Positions 24,941 to 32,442 of a stretch of 64,000 bases of DNA are shown here, one piece after another. The number at the start of each line of letters is the position of its first letter. Position 1 is the first letter of the stretch. The stretch is from Bacillus proteolyticus (lineage in GTDB: Bacteria > Bacillota > Bacilli > Bacillales > Bacillaceae_G), in NCBI RefSeq assembly GCF_001884065.1, contig NZ_MACH01000153.1, positions 1 through 64,000 of the forward strand, read 5' to 3'. The notes beneath the pieces are model-generated. The model searched no databases. It was given only the letters and a program-made list of their open reading frames with translations, and was not told the DNA's origin. The translations under genes were made by a program, and so were the position numbers.

Positions 24941-26049
24941 TTTTTCTCCTTCTCTAATTTTTTCATCCAAGGAGAATATGCATCTTTTGAGTCTCCCCAA
25001 CCGTTTATATGTTTTGATAATTGATCCATTGTTATATTTTCTTTTGGTAAACTACTTTTCTTTACTAAATAAGGTTCTAGTGAATAAATATCTGGCGTTT
25101 GTTCACCGGCAATTTTTTTGTATAAGAATCGCACTTGAACTTTACCTACTTCAGCTGGATCAGTTGCAGCTGTAGCAGCCCAAGGTGAGTTTTCTTTTTG
25201 CATGAGTTGTAAATCTTCATTACTTAAGTCAATGCCATATACTTTTATATCTGTACGACCGGCTTGTTCAAGTGCTTTAACAGCCCCTTTAGCAAACTCA
25301 TCCCATGAAGCGAAAATAGCTTGTAAATCTCCTTTTTTCGGATATTTTTTTAGTAAGGCTTCTACTTGTGTTTGTGTATCAAGCGGTGTGTTATTACTTG
25401 CAGTACCGAATCGCGCAACTTCTTTTATATTTGGATAACGTTTATAAAAGGCATCAATGATAACATTGCGACGTTCCATTGGAGCAAATCCGCCAACCCA
25501 TACGACTGCGATATTTCCTTGTCCATTCAAATCTTCCGCTAACGTTTTTAATGATTTCCATGCAAGACTATAGTCATCTTGATCAATAATGGTCACACCT
25601 GGCAAGCGTAGATCGTTATCAAACGCAACTACGGGAATATTCGCCTGTAACGCTTTTTCTACTCCAGGTTTTAGTGCTTCAGAGCGGCCGTGATCAATTA
25701 AAATACCATCCACTTTTGAATTAATAGCAGTATCTAAATTTGCCGCCATTTTTGCTAAATCGTTATCAGAATTGTAGACTTGTACACTGCCGCCAAATAG
25801 CTCGACTTGTTTTTTGACGCCCTCAATATATTGAGAGGAAAAAGTTCCGATGGACATTTGCATAATTAATGCGATTTTTAATGGCTTCTTCATTTGGCTT
25901 GGAACTTCTGTTTGTAAGTGGTTTTCTACCGTTGTAGTCGCCTTTTTCACAGTTTCTTGCTTTTGTGAAGAGATAGCATCTTGTTCATTTGTACACGCTG
26001 TTAATGTAAATAAGAGAAAAATAAGTACGATGGAACATAATTTTTTCAT
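24937..26049 (-). CDS. Sugar-type ABC substrate-binding lipoprotein
   Basis: A 370-residue periplasmic-binding-protein type I (RbsB-like) lipoprotein. The lipobox is LTAC after a hydrophobic leader; a linker of about 40 residues and the PBP1 core follow (IALIMQMSIGTFSSQYIEG, DGILIDHG, VVAFDNDLRLPG, WDEFAKGAVKAL and the C-terminal DPAEVGKVQV). Binding residues cannot be matched to ribose with confidence. AGGAGGG precedes the ATG. It is the first gene after a SAM-I riboswitch, which points to a sulfur- or methionine-related sugar (methylthioribose or a 5-deoxy-sugar) as ligand. Confidence 0.9.
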   Translation of the reverse strand: MKKLCSIVLIFLLFTLTACTNEQDAISSQKQETVKKATTTVENHLQTEVPSQMKKPLKIALIMQMSIGTFSSQYIEGVKKQVELFGGSVQVYNSDNDLAKMAANLDTAINSKVDGILIDHGRSEALKPGVEKALQANIPVVAFDNDLRLPGVTIIDQDDYSLAWKSLKTLAEDLNGQGNIAVVWVGGFAPMERRNVIIDAFYKRYPNIKEVARFGTASNNTPLDTQTQVEALLKKYPKKGDLQAIFASWDEFAKGAVKALEQAGRTDIKVYGIDLSNEDLQLMQKENSPWAATAATDPAEVGKVQVRFLYKKIAGEQTPDIYSLEPYLVKKSSLPKENITMDQLSKHINGWGDSKDAYSPWMKKLEKEKK

Positions 26050-26097
26050 AAAAAAATCCCTCCTAAACTAAGAAGAGAGGGGAGGGAGTGAAAATAA

Positions 26098-26125
26098 AAA
26101 ACGTCTTTTCATATAGAAAAGACGT
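26098..26125 (-). terminator. SAM-riboswitch-controlled terminator
   Basis: ACGTCTTTTC and GAAAAGACGT form a perfect stem around ATATA(G), followed on the minus strand by a T-run. It lies between the aptamer and the binding-protein gene. Confidence 0.9.
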
Positions 26126-26137
26126 CCTATCATATTA

Positions 26138-26242
26138 CTCTTATCTTTCAACACAATGTGTTGTAAGAATTAGCACCGTGCCCATAAATGGGTCGGTTGC
26201 CGGGCTTCGTAGGGCTCATCCCTCCACCTGCTCTTGATAAGA
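26138..26242 (-). ncRNA. SAM-I (S-box) riboswitch
   Basis: Read on the minus strand, it shows the S-box core: CTTATCAAGAGCAGGTGGAG, GGATGAGCCC, GAAGCCCGGCAACC, a variable hairpin, CACGGTGCTAATTCTTACA and AAAGATAAGAG closing P1. It binds S-adenosylmethionine and ends transcription when methionine supply is good. It controls the three-gene ribose-type ABC importer. Confidence 0.96.
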
Positions 26243-26265
26243 CATCGAATATTTAACTATTTTGA

Positions 26266-26294
26266 ATTATTTCACAAATGAATGGTGTTGTCAA
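26266..26294 (-). promoter_or_regulatory. SigA promoter of the SAM-controlled transporter
   Basis: On the minus strand: TTGACA (26289-26294), a 17-base spacer and AATAAT (26266-26271), about 25 bp before the aptamer. Confidence 0.65.
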
Positions 26295-26305
26295 ACAGTA
26301 TTTAT

Positions 26306-26333
26306 AAAAAAAACCCTCACAAAGAGGGTTTTT
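26306..26333. terminator. Terminator of the NCS2 permease gene
   Basis: AAAACCCTC and GAGGGTTTTT around ACAAA. It coincides with the 3' end of the permease gene, ending minus-strand transcripts just before the SAM-controlled promoter. Confidence 0.75.
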
Positions 26334-27633
26334 AATGTGGTAAGAATACCAATTGATAAGCAAACAAAATTCCAAATAGATATACAAGTGGGTGAACAGC
26401 ACGGAATTGTCCTTTTGCCATTTTCATAAGTGGGTATGAAATAAATCCAAGTGCAATACCTGTTGAAATACTTGATGTAAGTGGCATGCTTAAGATTACT
26501 AAAAATGCTGGGAATGCTTCATCGAACGTATCCCAATCGATGTGACGAACTGAACCCATCATAAGACTACCAACGATAATTAATGATGGTGCTGTAATAG
26601 CTGAAACGCCAGAAACAGCGCTCACTAACGGCCCGAAGAATGCTGCTAATGCAAACAGAACAGCTACTGTAACAGTTGTTAAACCAGTACGGCCACCAGC
26701 TGCAACACCAGCAGATGATTCAATGTAAGCTGTTGATGGTGTTGTTCCGAACATAGCTCCAATTGTTGCTGAGAATGAGTCAGATAGAAGAGCTCGTCCT
26801 GCTTTTGGAAGCTTTCCGTCTTTCATAAATCCACCTTGTTGTGCTACACCAAGTAATGTTCCTGTTGTATCAAATAGTGTAACGAGGAAGAATGAGAACA
26901 CAACGCCGTATAATCCGTAATTAATTACATCAGAAACAGCAGTAATTGGGTTTGAAACGATAATTCCTTCTGGTAATCCAGGCATTGACGTAACGCCATT
27001 TGAGAACGTTAATTGCCCTGTGAAATAAGCGATAATACCAGTTAGTAGCATTCCGATAAACAGTGCCCCGTTTATATTTAAAGACATAAGGATAATTGTA
27101 ATTCCAAGGCCAGCTAACGCTAGTAGAACTGGGGCAGAGTGAAGATCGCCAAGCCCAACTAAGTTGGCATCATTTTTTGTAACAATTCCTGTTAAGCGCA
27201 AACCGATAAAAGCAATAAAAAGACCAATACCAGCAGTAAGTGCATGTTTTAAGTTTTCAGGAATTACTTCCATTAATTTCGTACGGAAAGATGTGAATGA
27301 TAACAAAATTAAAATCATACCTGCTACGAATACAGCAGAGAATGCAATTGCGAAAGTCATGCCTTCATGAGCTTTTACAACAGAGTAAGAGAAGTAAGCA
27401 TTTAATCCCATACCTGGTGCAATTGCGATTGGTAAGTTTGTAAAGATTGCCATAAATAATGTTCCGACAACAGCGGCGATAATAGTAGCTGTAAATGCTT
27501 GTTCAAATGGAACGCCTGCATCCCCAAGGATGACAGGGTTTACGACAATGATATATGCCATTGTTAAAAAGGTAATAATACCTGCCATAATTTCAGTTTT
27601 AATAGAAGTTTTATGTTTTGAAAGGTTAAACAT
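26332..27633 (-). CDS. NCS2-family purine permease
   Basis: A 433-residue membrane protein with about 12-14 helices in the AzgA branch of the NCS2 family (adenine/guanine/hypoxanthine transporters such as PbuG and PbuO). Seen: the N-terminal segment VNPVILGDAGVPF, PGMGLNAYF and the core motif FGTTPSTAYIESSAGVAAGGRTGL. The length is typical. GAAAGGATG precedes the ATG. No purine riboswitch is present upstream; instead a PurBox-like sequence overlaps the promoter. Which purine is transported cannot be read from the sequence. Confidence 0.93.
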   Translation of the reverse strand: MFNLSKHKTSIKTEIMAGIITFLTMAYIIVVNPVILGDAGVPFEQAFTATIIAAVVGTLFMAIFTNLPIAIAPGMGLNAYFSYSVVKAHEGMTFAIAFSAVFVAGMILILLSFTSFRTKLMEVIPENLKHALTAGIGLFIAFIGLRLTGIVTKNDANLVGLGDLHSAPVLLALAGLGITIILMSLNINGALFIGMLLTGIIAYFTGQLTFSNGVTSMPGLPEGIIVSNPITAVSDVINYGLYGVVFSFFLVTLFDTTGTLLGVAQQGGFMKDGKLPKAGRALLSDSFSATIGAMFGTTPSTAYIESSAGVAAGGRTGLTTVTVAVLFALAAFFGPLVSAVSGVSAITAPSLIIVGSLMMGSVRHIDWDTFDEAFPAFLVILSMPLTSSISTGIALGFISYPLMKMAKGQFRAVHPLVYLFGILFAYQLVFLPH

Positions 27634-27678
27634 ATAAACATCCTTTCTTTTTACGAATAATTTTCACAACAGTTATAT

Positions 27679-27707
27679 ATAATATTCGTTTTTTATCTAT
27701 TTTGCAA
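27679..27707 (-). promoter_or_regulatory. Promoter of the purine permease with PurBox-like spacer
   Basis: On the minus strand: TTGCAA (27702-27707), a 17-base spacer and TATTAT (27679-27684). The spacer contains AAAACGAATATT, which differs by one base from the remembered PurBox AWWWCGAACWWT, so PurR control is possible. The usual second box at 16-17 bp is not seen. Confidence 0.4.
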
Positions 27708-27857
27708 TAGTTTTGCATAAAAACTTTAGAACAATTCATATTTTATGTCTTAAATTCGAATATTAACCTTATCAATGAGTGTGAATTGCGGTTTTTTAAT
27801 GTGTAAGTAGTTTTTATCATTGTGCACATTATAAGGGAAAAGGAGTTGAAGAAAGTT

Positions 27858-28724
27858 ATGCCGCAGCAAAAAAAATTCTTAACAATGCCTGCGCAACATC
27901 AAAATAAACAGCCTGGTATTGAATCGTTAATGAATCCTCTTCCAAAGTTTGAAGATCCAAATTATAAAGGAAGCGAAAAGTTAAAAGGAAAGAATGTATT
28001 AATTACGGGGGGAGATAGCGGGATTGGACGAGCTGTGTCCATCGCCTTTGCAAAAGAGGGAGCAAATATTGCGATTGCTTATTTAGATGAGGATGAGGAT
28101 GCAAATGAGACGAAAAAACTTGTTGAAAAAGAAGGCGTGAATTGTGTATTACTGCCGGGGGATTTGAGTAGTGAACAACATTGTAAAGATGTTGTCGAAG
28201 AGACCGCCCGGCAGCTGGGAAGTTTAAATGTTCTTGTGAATAACGTTGCACAGCAATATCCGCAGCAAGGGCTAGAGTATATTACAGCGGAACAGTTAGA
28301 AAAAACGTTCCGTATTAATATTTTTTCTTATTTTCATGTTACAAAAGCAGCACTCTCTCATTTAAAGCAAGGAGATGTAATTATAAACACAGCATCTATC
28401 GTTGCGTATGAAGGAAATGAAACATTGATTGATTATTCTGCAACGAAAGGAGCAATTGTCGCGTTTACAAGGTCGCTATCTCAGTCCCTTGTACAAAAAG
28501 GAATTCGTGTAAATGGTGTTGCACCAGGTCCAATTTGGACACCGCTTATTCCATCAAGTTTTGATGAGAAAAAAGTATCACAGTTCGGGAGCAATGTTCC
28601 TATGCAAAGGCCTGGTCAGCCGTATGAATTAGCGCCTGCGTATGTATATTTGGCGTCTAATGATTCGGCATATGTAACAGGGCAGATGATACATGTAAAT
28701 GGGGGCGTTATTGTAAATGGATAG
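27858..28724 (+). CDS. SDR-family oxidoreductase
   Basis: A 288-residue short-chain dehydrogenase of the YhdF/YdaD general-stress type (a long N-terminal extension of about 40 residues before the Rossmann fold). Seen: cofactor motif TGGDSGIGRA, NNVAQQYPQ, catalytic Ser in NTAS, catalytic YSATKGA (YxxxK) and the VAPGPIWTPLIP loop. AAAAGGAG precedes the ATG at 27858; earlier in-frame codons are less well placed. It is monocistronic; a bcr1-like repeat follows 35 bp after the stop. The substrate is unknown. Confidence 0.92.
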   Translation: MPQQKKFLTMPAQHQNKQPGIESLMNPLPKFEDPNYKGSEKLKGKNVLITGGDSGIGRAVSIAFAKEGANIAIAYLDEDEDANETKKLVEKEGVNCVLLPGDLSSEQHCKDVVEETARQLGSLNVLVNNVAQQYPQQGLEYITAEQLEKTFRINIFSYFHVTKAALSHLKQGDVIINTASIVAYEGNETLIDYSATKGAIVAFTRSLSQSLVQKGIRVNGVAPGPIWTPLIPSSFDEKKVSQFGSNVPMQRPGQPYELAPAYVYLASNDSAYVTGQMIHVNGGVIVNG

Positions 28725-28759
28725 TTTTCATTTATAAGAGCAAAGTAAAGCTAATTGCA

Positions 28760-28919
28760 TTTATCCCGCTATTCGTGGGCAGTAAGACTCCACCTCAAAA
28801 TTTGGCTGGAGCAAAGAAGTTAGATGGGAGCCCTGCTGCCCGTAAACGCCCGATTGGTGCGGGCTGATACTCAGTTGGGGGATGAACAGAACCCCCAACT
28901 GAGTAAAGTTTCACTTTAT
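28760..28919 (-). repeat. bcr1-like mobile palindromic repeat, copy B
   Basis: A 160-bp element with perfect TTTAT direct repeats at both ends (28760-28764 and 28915-28919), in reverse orientation to copy A. It contains CCCGCTATTCGTGGGCAG, CACCTCAAAAT, CCCGTAAACGCCCGATTGG and the palindrome CTCAGTTGGGGG / CCCCCAACTGAG. It separates the SDR gene from the L,D-transpeptidase gene. Confidence 0.82.
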
Positions 28920-28947
28920 TATGATGTTAGTGCTAGGGAGGATTTAG

Positions 28948-29709
28948 ATGAAGAAAGTATGGTTAATCATAATCCTATTTTTCTGCCTACCAGCTAGCGT
29001 TTTTGCTAATACAGATCATTTAATATTAGTTAACCTTAAAACGAATCAGCTGTCTTTTTTTGAAGAGGGAAACTATACAAGAACATTTCCGATAACGACA
29101 GGAAGAGATAGCACCCCGACGCCTGAAGGTAATTTTTGTATTATAACTAAGTATAAAAATAAAGAATACCATCGAAAAAAAATACCAGGGGGTGCGCCGA
29201 ATAATCCTCTCGGTACGAGGTGGTTAGGTCTGGATAAAAAGGAATATGCGATTCATGGAACAAATCGGGAATGGACGATTGGGAGCAGGGAGTCGAATGG
29301 TTGTATTCGCATGCATGACCGGGACATACAATGGTTATATGAACGGGTACAATTACAGACGAAAGTAATTATTTCTCGTTTTTATACGAGTCCTGAATAT
29401 GAGGCGTATAAGCTTGGTTATCGTGTTGTGAGTTGGAATGGTCGTAAAGTAGAAGAAGAACAAATTGGAACACTTACGCTAGTAGACCGTGTAAATATAT
29501 ATTGGCAAGAACCAAATGGACAATTGACGAAAGTAAAAACGGTATTGCCAAATGAAAAATATGTAGTGTACTCCAAACGAAAAGATGGAATATATTATAT
29601 AGGAAGTAATTTGTATATTGTTGATGAAACGGGAGAAAAAATTCGTTATGAGCAATTACCTTATTCGATCTTAAGTAATATATATATAAGAAAATATGAT
29701 GTTCCGTAA
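28948..29709 (+). CDS. Secreted L,D-transpeptidase (YkuD family)
   Basis: A 253-residue exported protein: signal peptide about residues 1-20 (ends ASVFA), a YkuD catalytic domain (about 25-150) and a C-terminal domain of about 100 residues with beta-rich character. The catalytic motif reads HGT...ESNGCIRM, with the nucleophilic Cys in place; the usual SHGC histidine is Asn, a variant seen in other Firmicute members. The family makes 3-3 peptide cross-links or anchors proteins in peptidoglycan. GGGAGG precedes the ATG. A hairpin terminator follows. Confidence 0.9.
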   Translation: MKKVWLIIILFFCLPASVFANTDHLILVNLKTNQLSFFEEGNYTRTFPITTGRDSTPTPEGNFCIITKYKNKEYHRKKIPGGAPNNPLGTRWLGLDKKEYAIHGTNREWTIGSRESNGCIRMHDRDIQWLYERVQLQTKVIISRFYTSPEYEAYKLGYRVVSWNGRKVEEEQIGTLTLVDRVNIYWQEPNGQLTKVKTVLPNEKYVVYSKRKDGIYYIGSNLYIVDETGEKIRYEQLPYSILSNIYIRKYDVP

Positions 29710-29738
29710 TAGCTACCGTGTATAGGCGGTAGCTTATT
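29710..29738 (+). terminator. Terminator of the L,D-transpeptidase gene
   Basis: AGCTACCG and CGGTAGCT pair around TGTATAGG, followed by TATTTG; a short T-run only. Confidence 0.6.
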
Positions 29739-29740
29739 TG

Positions 29741-29827
29741 TGATGAAGTGAAACTTAATGGGGGAATTGCTATTCTTTGCTGATTATAAACTTATACTAA
29801 TTAGGATTCATGTAAATAGTGGGATAA
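29741..29827 (+). repeat. Degenerate bcr1-like repeat
   Basis: Retains both ends of the element (GATGAAGTGAAACTTAATGGGGG at the left and AAATAGTGGGATAAA at the right) but the middle is diverged and the palindrome is broken. Probably an old, decayed copy. Confidence 0.45.
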
Positions 29828-29896
29828 AAAAATTGAAACAGCAACTATTATGTTTTGCTGAATATAATACAGTACAGATTGGGGGGCGGTCACATT

Positions 29897-30148
29897 ATGA
29901 AAAGTGAATTTGCATTTAAAATTTTCTTAATCACGACTTGTTTATTTATCGTGTATTTATATGCGTTACTCGTCTTCTCCTTTTATGTTCCATATATTGA
30001 TTTAATATTGTTCGTCGGATTTATTTGGGCATTTGTTAAAGCGAGGGAAGGGGAGAAGAGTGTATATCGACGCATTACTTTATGCGGGACGGTCCTTCTC
30101 GTTATTTTGTACTTTTTTATGATGCATGATTTTTGGAGGGGAATGTAA
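29897..30148 (+). CDS. Small membrane protein, 83 residues
   Basis: Three hydrophobic segments (about residues 7-26, 28-44 and 58-77) with a basic loop (KAREGEKSVYRR). ATG 29897 follows GGGGGGCGG. I do not recognise a family. It is a single gene with a strong terminator directly after the stop. Confidence 0.7.
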   Translation: MKSEFAFKIFLITTCLFIVYLYALLVFSFYVPYIDLILFVGFIWAFVKAREGEKSVYRRITLCGTVLLVILYFFMMHDFWRGM

Positions 30149-30178
30149 AAAAGCATACGACTAATCGTATGCTTTTAC
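30147..30178. terminator. Bidirectional intrinsic terminator
   Basis: AAAAAGCATACGA and TCGTATGCTTTT with a 4-base loop. It is shared by the 83-residue membrane protein gene and the DUF1540 gene on the opposite strand. Confidence 0.85.
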
Positions 30179-30180
30179 GT

Positions 30181-30396
30181 TTAATATTTCGGTTTAAATG
30201 TATGACAACAAGTTTCTACACTCGTTGTTACAGAACTTTCTAACGTCTCGTTTGTTAAAGCTGCGCTTGTATACGAATCATTTGTATTCTGACCAGCCTC
30301 TTGTGCATCCGGTTGAACAACGATTGCACTTGCTTGACAAAAGTTACCTTGTCCCCAAAATGAGCAATTGGAAACAGAGCATTTTACTTCTGGCAT
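30181..30396 (-). CDS. DUF1540-domain protein
   Basis: A 71-residue protein with the DUF1540 cysteine pattern: CSVSNCSFW, then NFCQASAIVV, and a late CC pair (VETCCHTF). The cysteines suggest a small metal-binding fold; many family members have two such repeats, and this one has one plus a Thr/Ser-rich insert. AAGGAGGGGG precedes the ATG. Family members are common in endospore formers; the role is unknown. Confidence 0.85.
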   Translation of the reverse strand: MPEVKCSVSNCSFWGQGNFCQASAIVVQPDAQEAGQNTNDSYTSAALTNETLESSVTTSVETCCHTFKPKY

Positions 30397-30468
30397 AAAA
30401 CCCCCTCCTTATACATTAGTGTGGGATTTTACGTCCATTTCATGTATAGAAGGAGTTTCCTTTTCTCG

Positions 30469-30921
30469 TTATTTTTTCGTTTGCTCAAGCCATTCTTTTA
30501 ATTTGTCTTTCGATTGTTCCCCGCTAATACGGCTTACTTCTTTGCCATCTTTAAAGTGAATGATTGTTGGAGTTCCTTTAATTTTATATTCATCCCAAGG
30601 AGCATCTAGTTTTTCAATGTCCATAACTTTCATATCAACGTTCAAGTCTTTAGCCATTGGTACTACGATAGGAGATAGCTTTTGACAATGAACGCAAGAT
30701 GTTTGATAAAAGTATACTGTTTCTTCTTTTTTCTCTTTTAAATTCTTTTGGAGATCTGAAAGAGAGATTTTATTTGTATAGTAGTCAGGGCCATTTGTCT
30801 TACTATCAGTAGCATTATCAATTTTCTGGCTAGTAGCGTTTTTTTCTTCCATTTGTGTTACAGCGAAAATTGCTGCGAACAAGGCGATAATAATACCACC
30901 AAATATAAGCATTTTTTTCAT
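30469..30921 (-). CDS. Membrane-anchored thioredoxin-like oxidoreductase
   Basis: A 150-residue thioredoxin-fold protein with an N-terminal membrane anchor (residues 3-21), so it faces the outside. The active site is SCVHCQKL (CxxC), and the cis-proline is in GTPTI. It lies 12 bp after bdbC on the same strand. DsbB-like BdbC needs a thiol-oxidase partner, and this protein most likely fills the BdbA/BdbD-like role of forming disulfides in exported proteins. It is shorter than Bacillus subtilis BdbD, so the exact orthology is left open. Confidence 0.88.
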   Translation of the reverse strand: MKKMLIFGGIIIALFAAIFAVTQMEEKNATSQKIDNATDSKTNGPDYYTNKISLSDLQKNLKEKKEETVYFYQTSCVHCQKLSPIVVPMAKDLNVDMKVMDIEKLDAPWDEYKIKGTPTIIHFKDGKEVSRISGEQSKDKLKEWLEQTKK

Positions 30922-30933
30922 TCTTTCATCTCC

Positions 30934-31353
30934 TTATTTGTTTTTGATTACGATGAAGCTACAAACAGCGATTGTGATAAAGCCGATAAGTGCTAAAAAC
31001 GGGATTGTCACAAAGCCAAACCAGTTTATGTATTCTCCCGTACAAGGTACGCGTCCGCAAGCTGCTCCAGCAGCTGAAAATGCTGCGACTTTTTGAATTG
31101 CATAGTGATATAAAGAAATACAAGCACCAATACTTGCAATTGGTAAGGAATAACTTGCAATGCGATAATCTTTTTTTACTACAGCAATGCCGAGCCATAA
31201 AACGAATGGATACATAAAGATACGTTGATACCAACAAAGTACACAAGGCTCAAATTTCATGATTTCGGAAAAGTATAGGCTACCAAGTGTAGCAATAAAA
31301 GAAGCTCCCCATGCAGCAAATAAAGCATACTCTTGCTTTTTTTCTCGTCCCAT
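30934..31353 (-). CDS. bdbC: Disulfide bond formation protein BdbC (DsbB family)
   Basis: A 139-residue four-helix membrane protein of the DsbB/BdbC family. Both redox pairs are present: CVLC in the first outer loop (within EPCVLCWYQR) and CGRVPC in the second. It passes electrons from the thioredoxin-like partner to quinone. GAGAGG is eight bases before the ATG. It is the first gene of a two-gene unit; a long inverted repeat lies upstream at 31426. Confidence 0.95.
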   Translation of the reverse strand: MGREKKQEYALFAAWGASFIATLGSLYFSEIMKFEPCVLCWYQRIFMYPFVLWLGIAVVKKDYRIASYSLPIASIGACISLYHYAIQKVAAFSAAGAACGRVPCTGEYINWFGFVTIPFLALIGFITIAVCSFIVIKNK

Positions 31354-31425
31354 ATTTTATACCTCTCTTATAATAGTTACATACTAAATTATAGTATGAA
31401 GTGGTAGGGAAAAGAAAGAAAAAAT

Positions 31426-31476
31426 ATGTTTATCAATAAAAGTTTTATAAGAGAAAACTTTTATTGATATAAACAT
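31426..31476. repeat. Long inverted repeat upstream of bdbC
   Basis: Arms ATGTTT-ATCAATAAAAGTTTT and its complement (with two extra bases) enclose the 7-base loop ATAAGAG. The stem is AT-rich, more than 20 bp, and lies between the bdbC promoter region and the terminator of the next gene. It may be an operator or a degraded palindrome. Confidence 0.5.
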
Positions 31477-31482
31477 TTTAAA

Positions 31483-31515
31483 AAGCGCTACTCTCTTGAA
31501 GAGAATAGCGCTATA
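31483..31515 (-). terminator. Terminator of the 82-residue protein gene
   Basis: AGCGCTACTCTC and GAGAATAGCGCT pair around TTGAA directly downstream of the stop at 31518. Confidence 0.75.
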
Positions 31516-31517
31516 TT

Positions 31518-31766
31518 TTACATTTGAATTTGCTCTACTTCTTCTACATGTGACTTTTGGGATGCGTGGTCAATATATTGAAATAGGAGCTGCAATTGTT
31601 TATCAACTTCTGGTAGTTCTTTACTGTATTGATAAGCGTGTAAGAAATGCTCAATACGCTTAGAAAATAATTGATCGTTCGTTTGAACCATGAGAACGAG
31701 TAATTTATCCCAATTACAGCAATACGTGTAATAGAGAGCTTTATCATAGTCGTTATATGTTTGCAC
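31518..31766 (-). CDS. Conserved small protein, possibly YhdB-like
   Basis: An 82-residue acidic soluble protein with a GTG start nine bases after AAGGAGG. Segments YDKALYYTYCCNWDKLLVLM and KRIEHFLHAYQYSKELP look conserved, and from memory resemble the uncharacterised B. subtilis YhdB family of about 80 residues. I cannot verify this. There are no motifs for catalysis. It is a single gene with its own terminator. Confidence 0.7.
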   Translation of the reverse strand: MQTYNDYDKALYYTYCCNWDKLLVLMVQTNDQLFSKRIEHFLHAYQYSKELPEVDKQLQLLFQYIDHASQKSHVEEVEQIQM

Positions 31767-31862
31767 TGTGTACCCTCCTTACTGAGGAGTTATATATAGT
31801 GTGTGATAAGCGAGGAGAAATACACTTGAAAGAATTTGTTAAGAAAAAAAGTGAATGAAAAG

Positions 31863-31890
31863 AGAAAAACGAGGGATTTCCTCGTTTTTA
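31863..31890 (-). terminator. Terminator of the PCYCGC lipoprotein gene
   Basis: AAAACGAGG and CCTCGTTTTT around GATTT, overlapping the end of the gene at 31888. Confidence 0.75.
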
Positions 31891-32397
31891 TGCTTTTGGC
31901 ATTGGCGTAGGTGTTGGCTTACCATAGCCTTCTTTGTATTTATTGTCGATATAGTTACGAATTTCGAGCGTTGATTTTCCTTTTTGTTTCATGGAAGCCG
32001 ATTCAACCGCGATTTCTAGGCAGTTGACACAAGTCGTTGCGTGAGAATCCCAAACAACTTCGCCATTCTTCTTAATTTCACGAATAAAGCAGTTTTTATT
32101 ATTTTTATGTCCTACACTCTCACCGCAACCGCAGTAACATGGAATCCAATCTAATAGCTCTGCATTTTGTCCAGCGACAGTGTAGATATCTTTCATTTGC
32201 GGATCAAGCTTGTCTAGGAAGGTAGGGAGTGTGTCGAATCCTTTTGTTTTTTCTTGAATGTCAGCTTGCTGCGTGTGCGTGGCATGATCATGTTCTTCTT
32301 TTGATTCAGATGATTTTTTTTCATTTGTACTAGTAGCTCCGCATCCAGCAAGAATTAAACTCAGTACTGCAAGTAAAGAAAATACATATTTCTTCAT
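31888..32397 (-). CDS. PCYCGC-motif lipoprotein
   Basis: A 169-residue exported lipoprotein: signal peptide with lipobox ILAGC, a charged linker with HDHATHT, then the diagnostic IPCYCGCGESVGHKNNKNCF and a later TTCVNCLEIA. Five to six cysteines in the mature domain suggest a metal or redox role at the cell surface. The start at 32397 is chosen because it opens the signal peptide (MKKYVFSLLAVLSL) and follows GGGGACAAG. It lies close to the disulfide-forming genes, but in a separate unit. Confidence 0.88.
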   Translation of the reverse strand: MKKYVFSLLAVLSLILAGCGATSTNEKKSSESKEEHDHATHTQQADIQEKTKGFDTLPTFLDKLDPQMKDIYTVAGQNAELLDWIPCYCGCGESVGHKNNKNCFIREIKKNGEVVWDSHATTCVNCLEIAVESASMKQKGKSTLEIRNYIDNKYKEGYGKPTPTPMPKA

Positions 32398-32442
32398 ACG
32401 CTTGTCCCCTTTACACATGTATTAATCAAATTGTATCAAATA

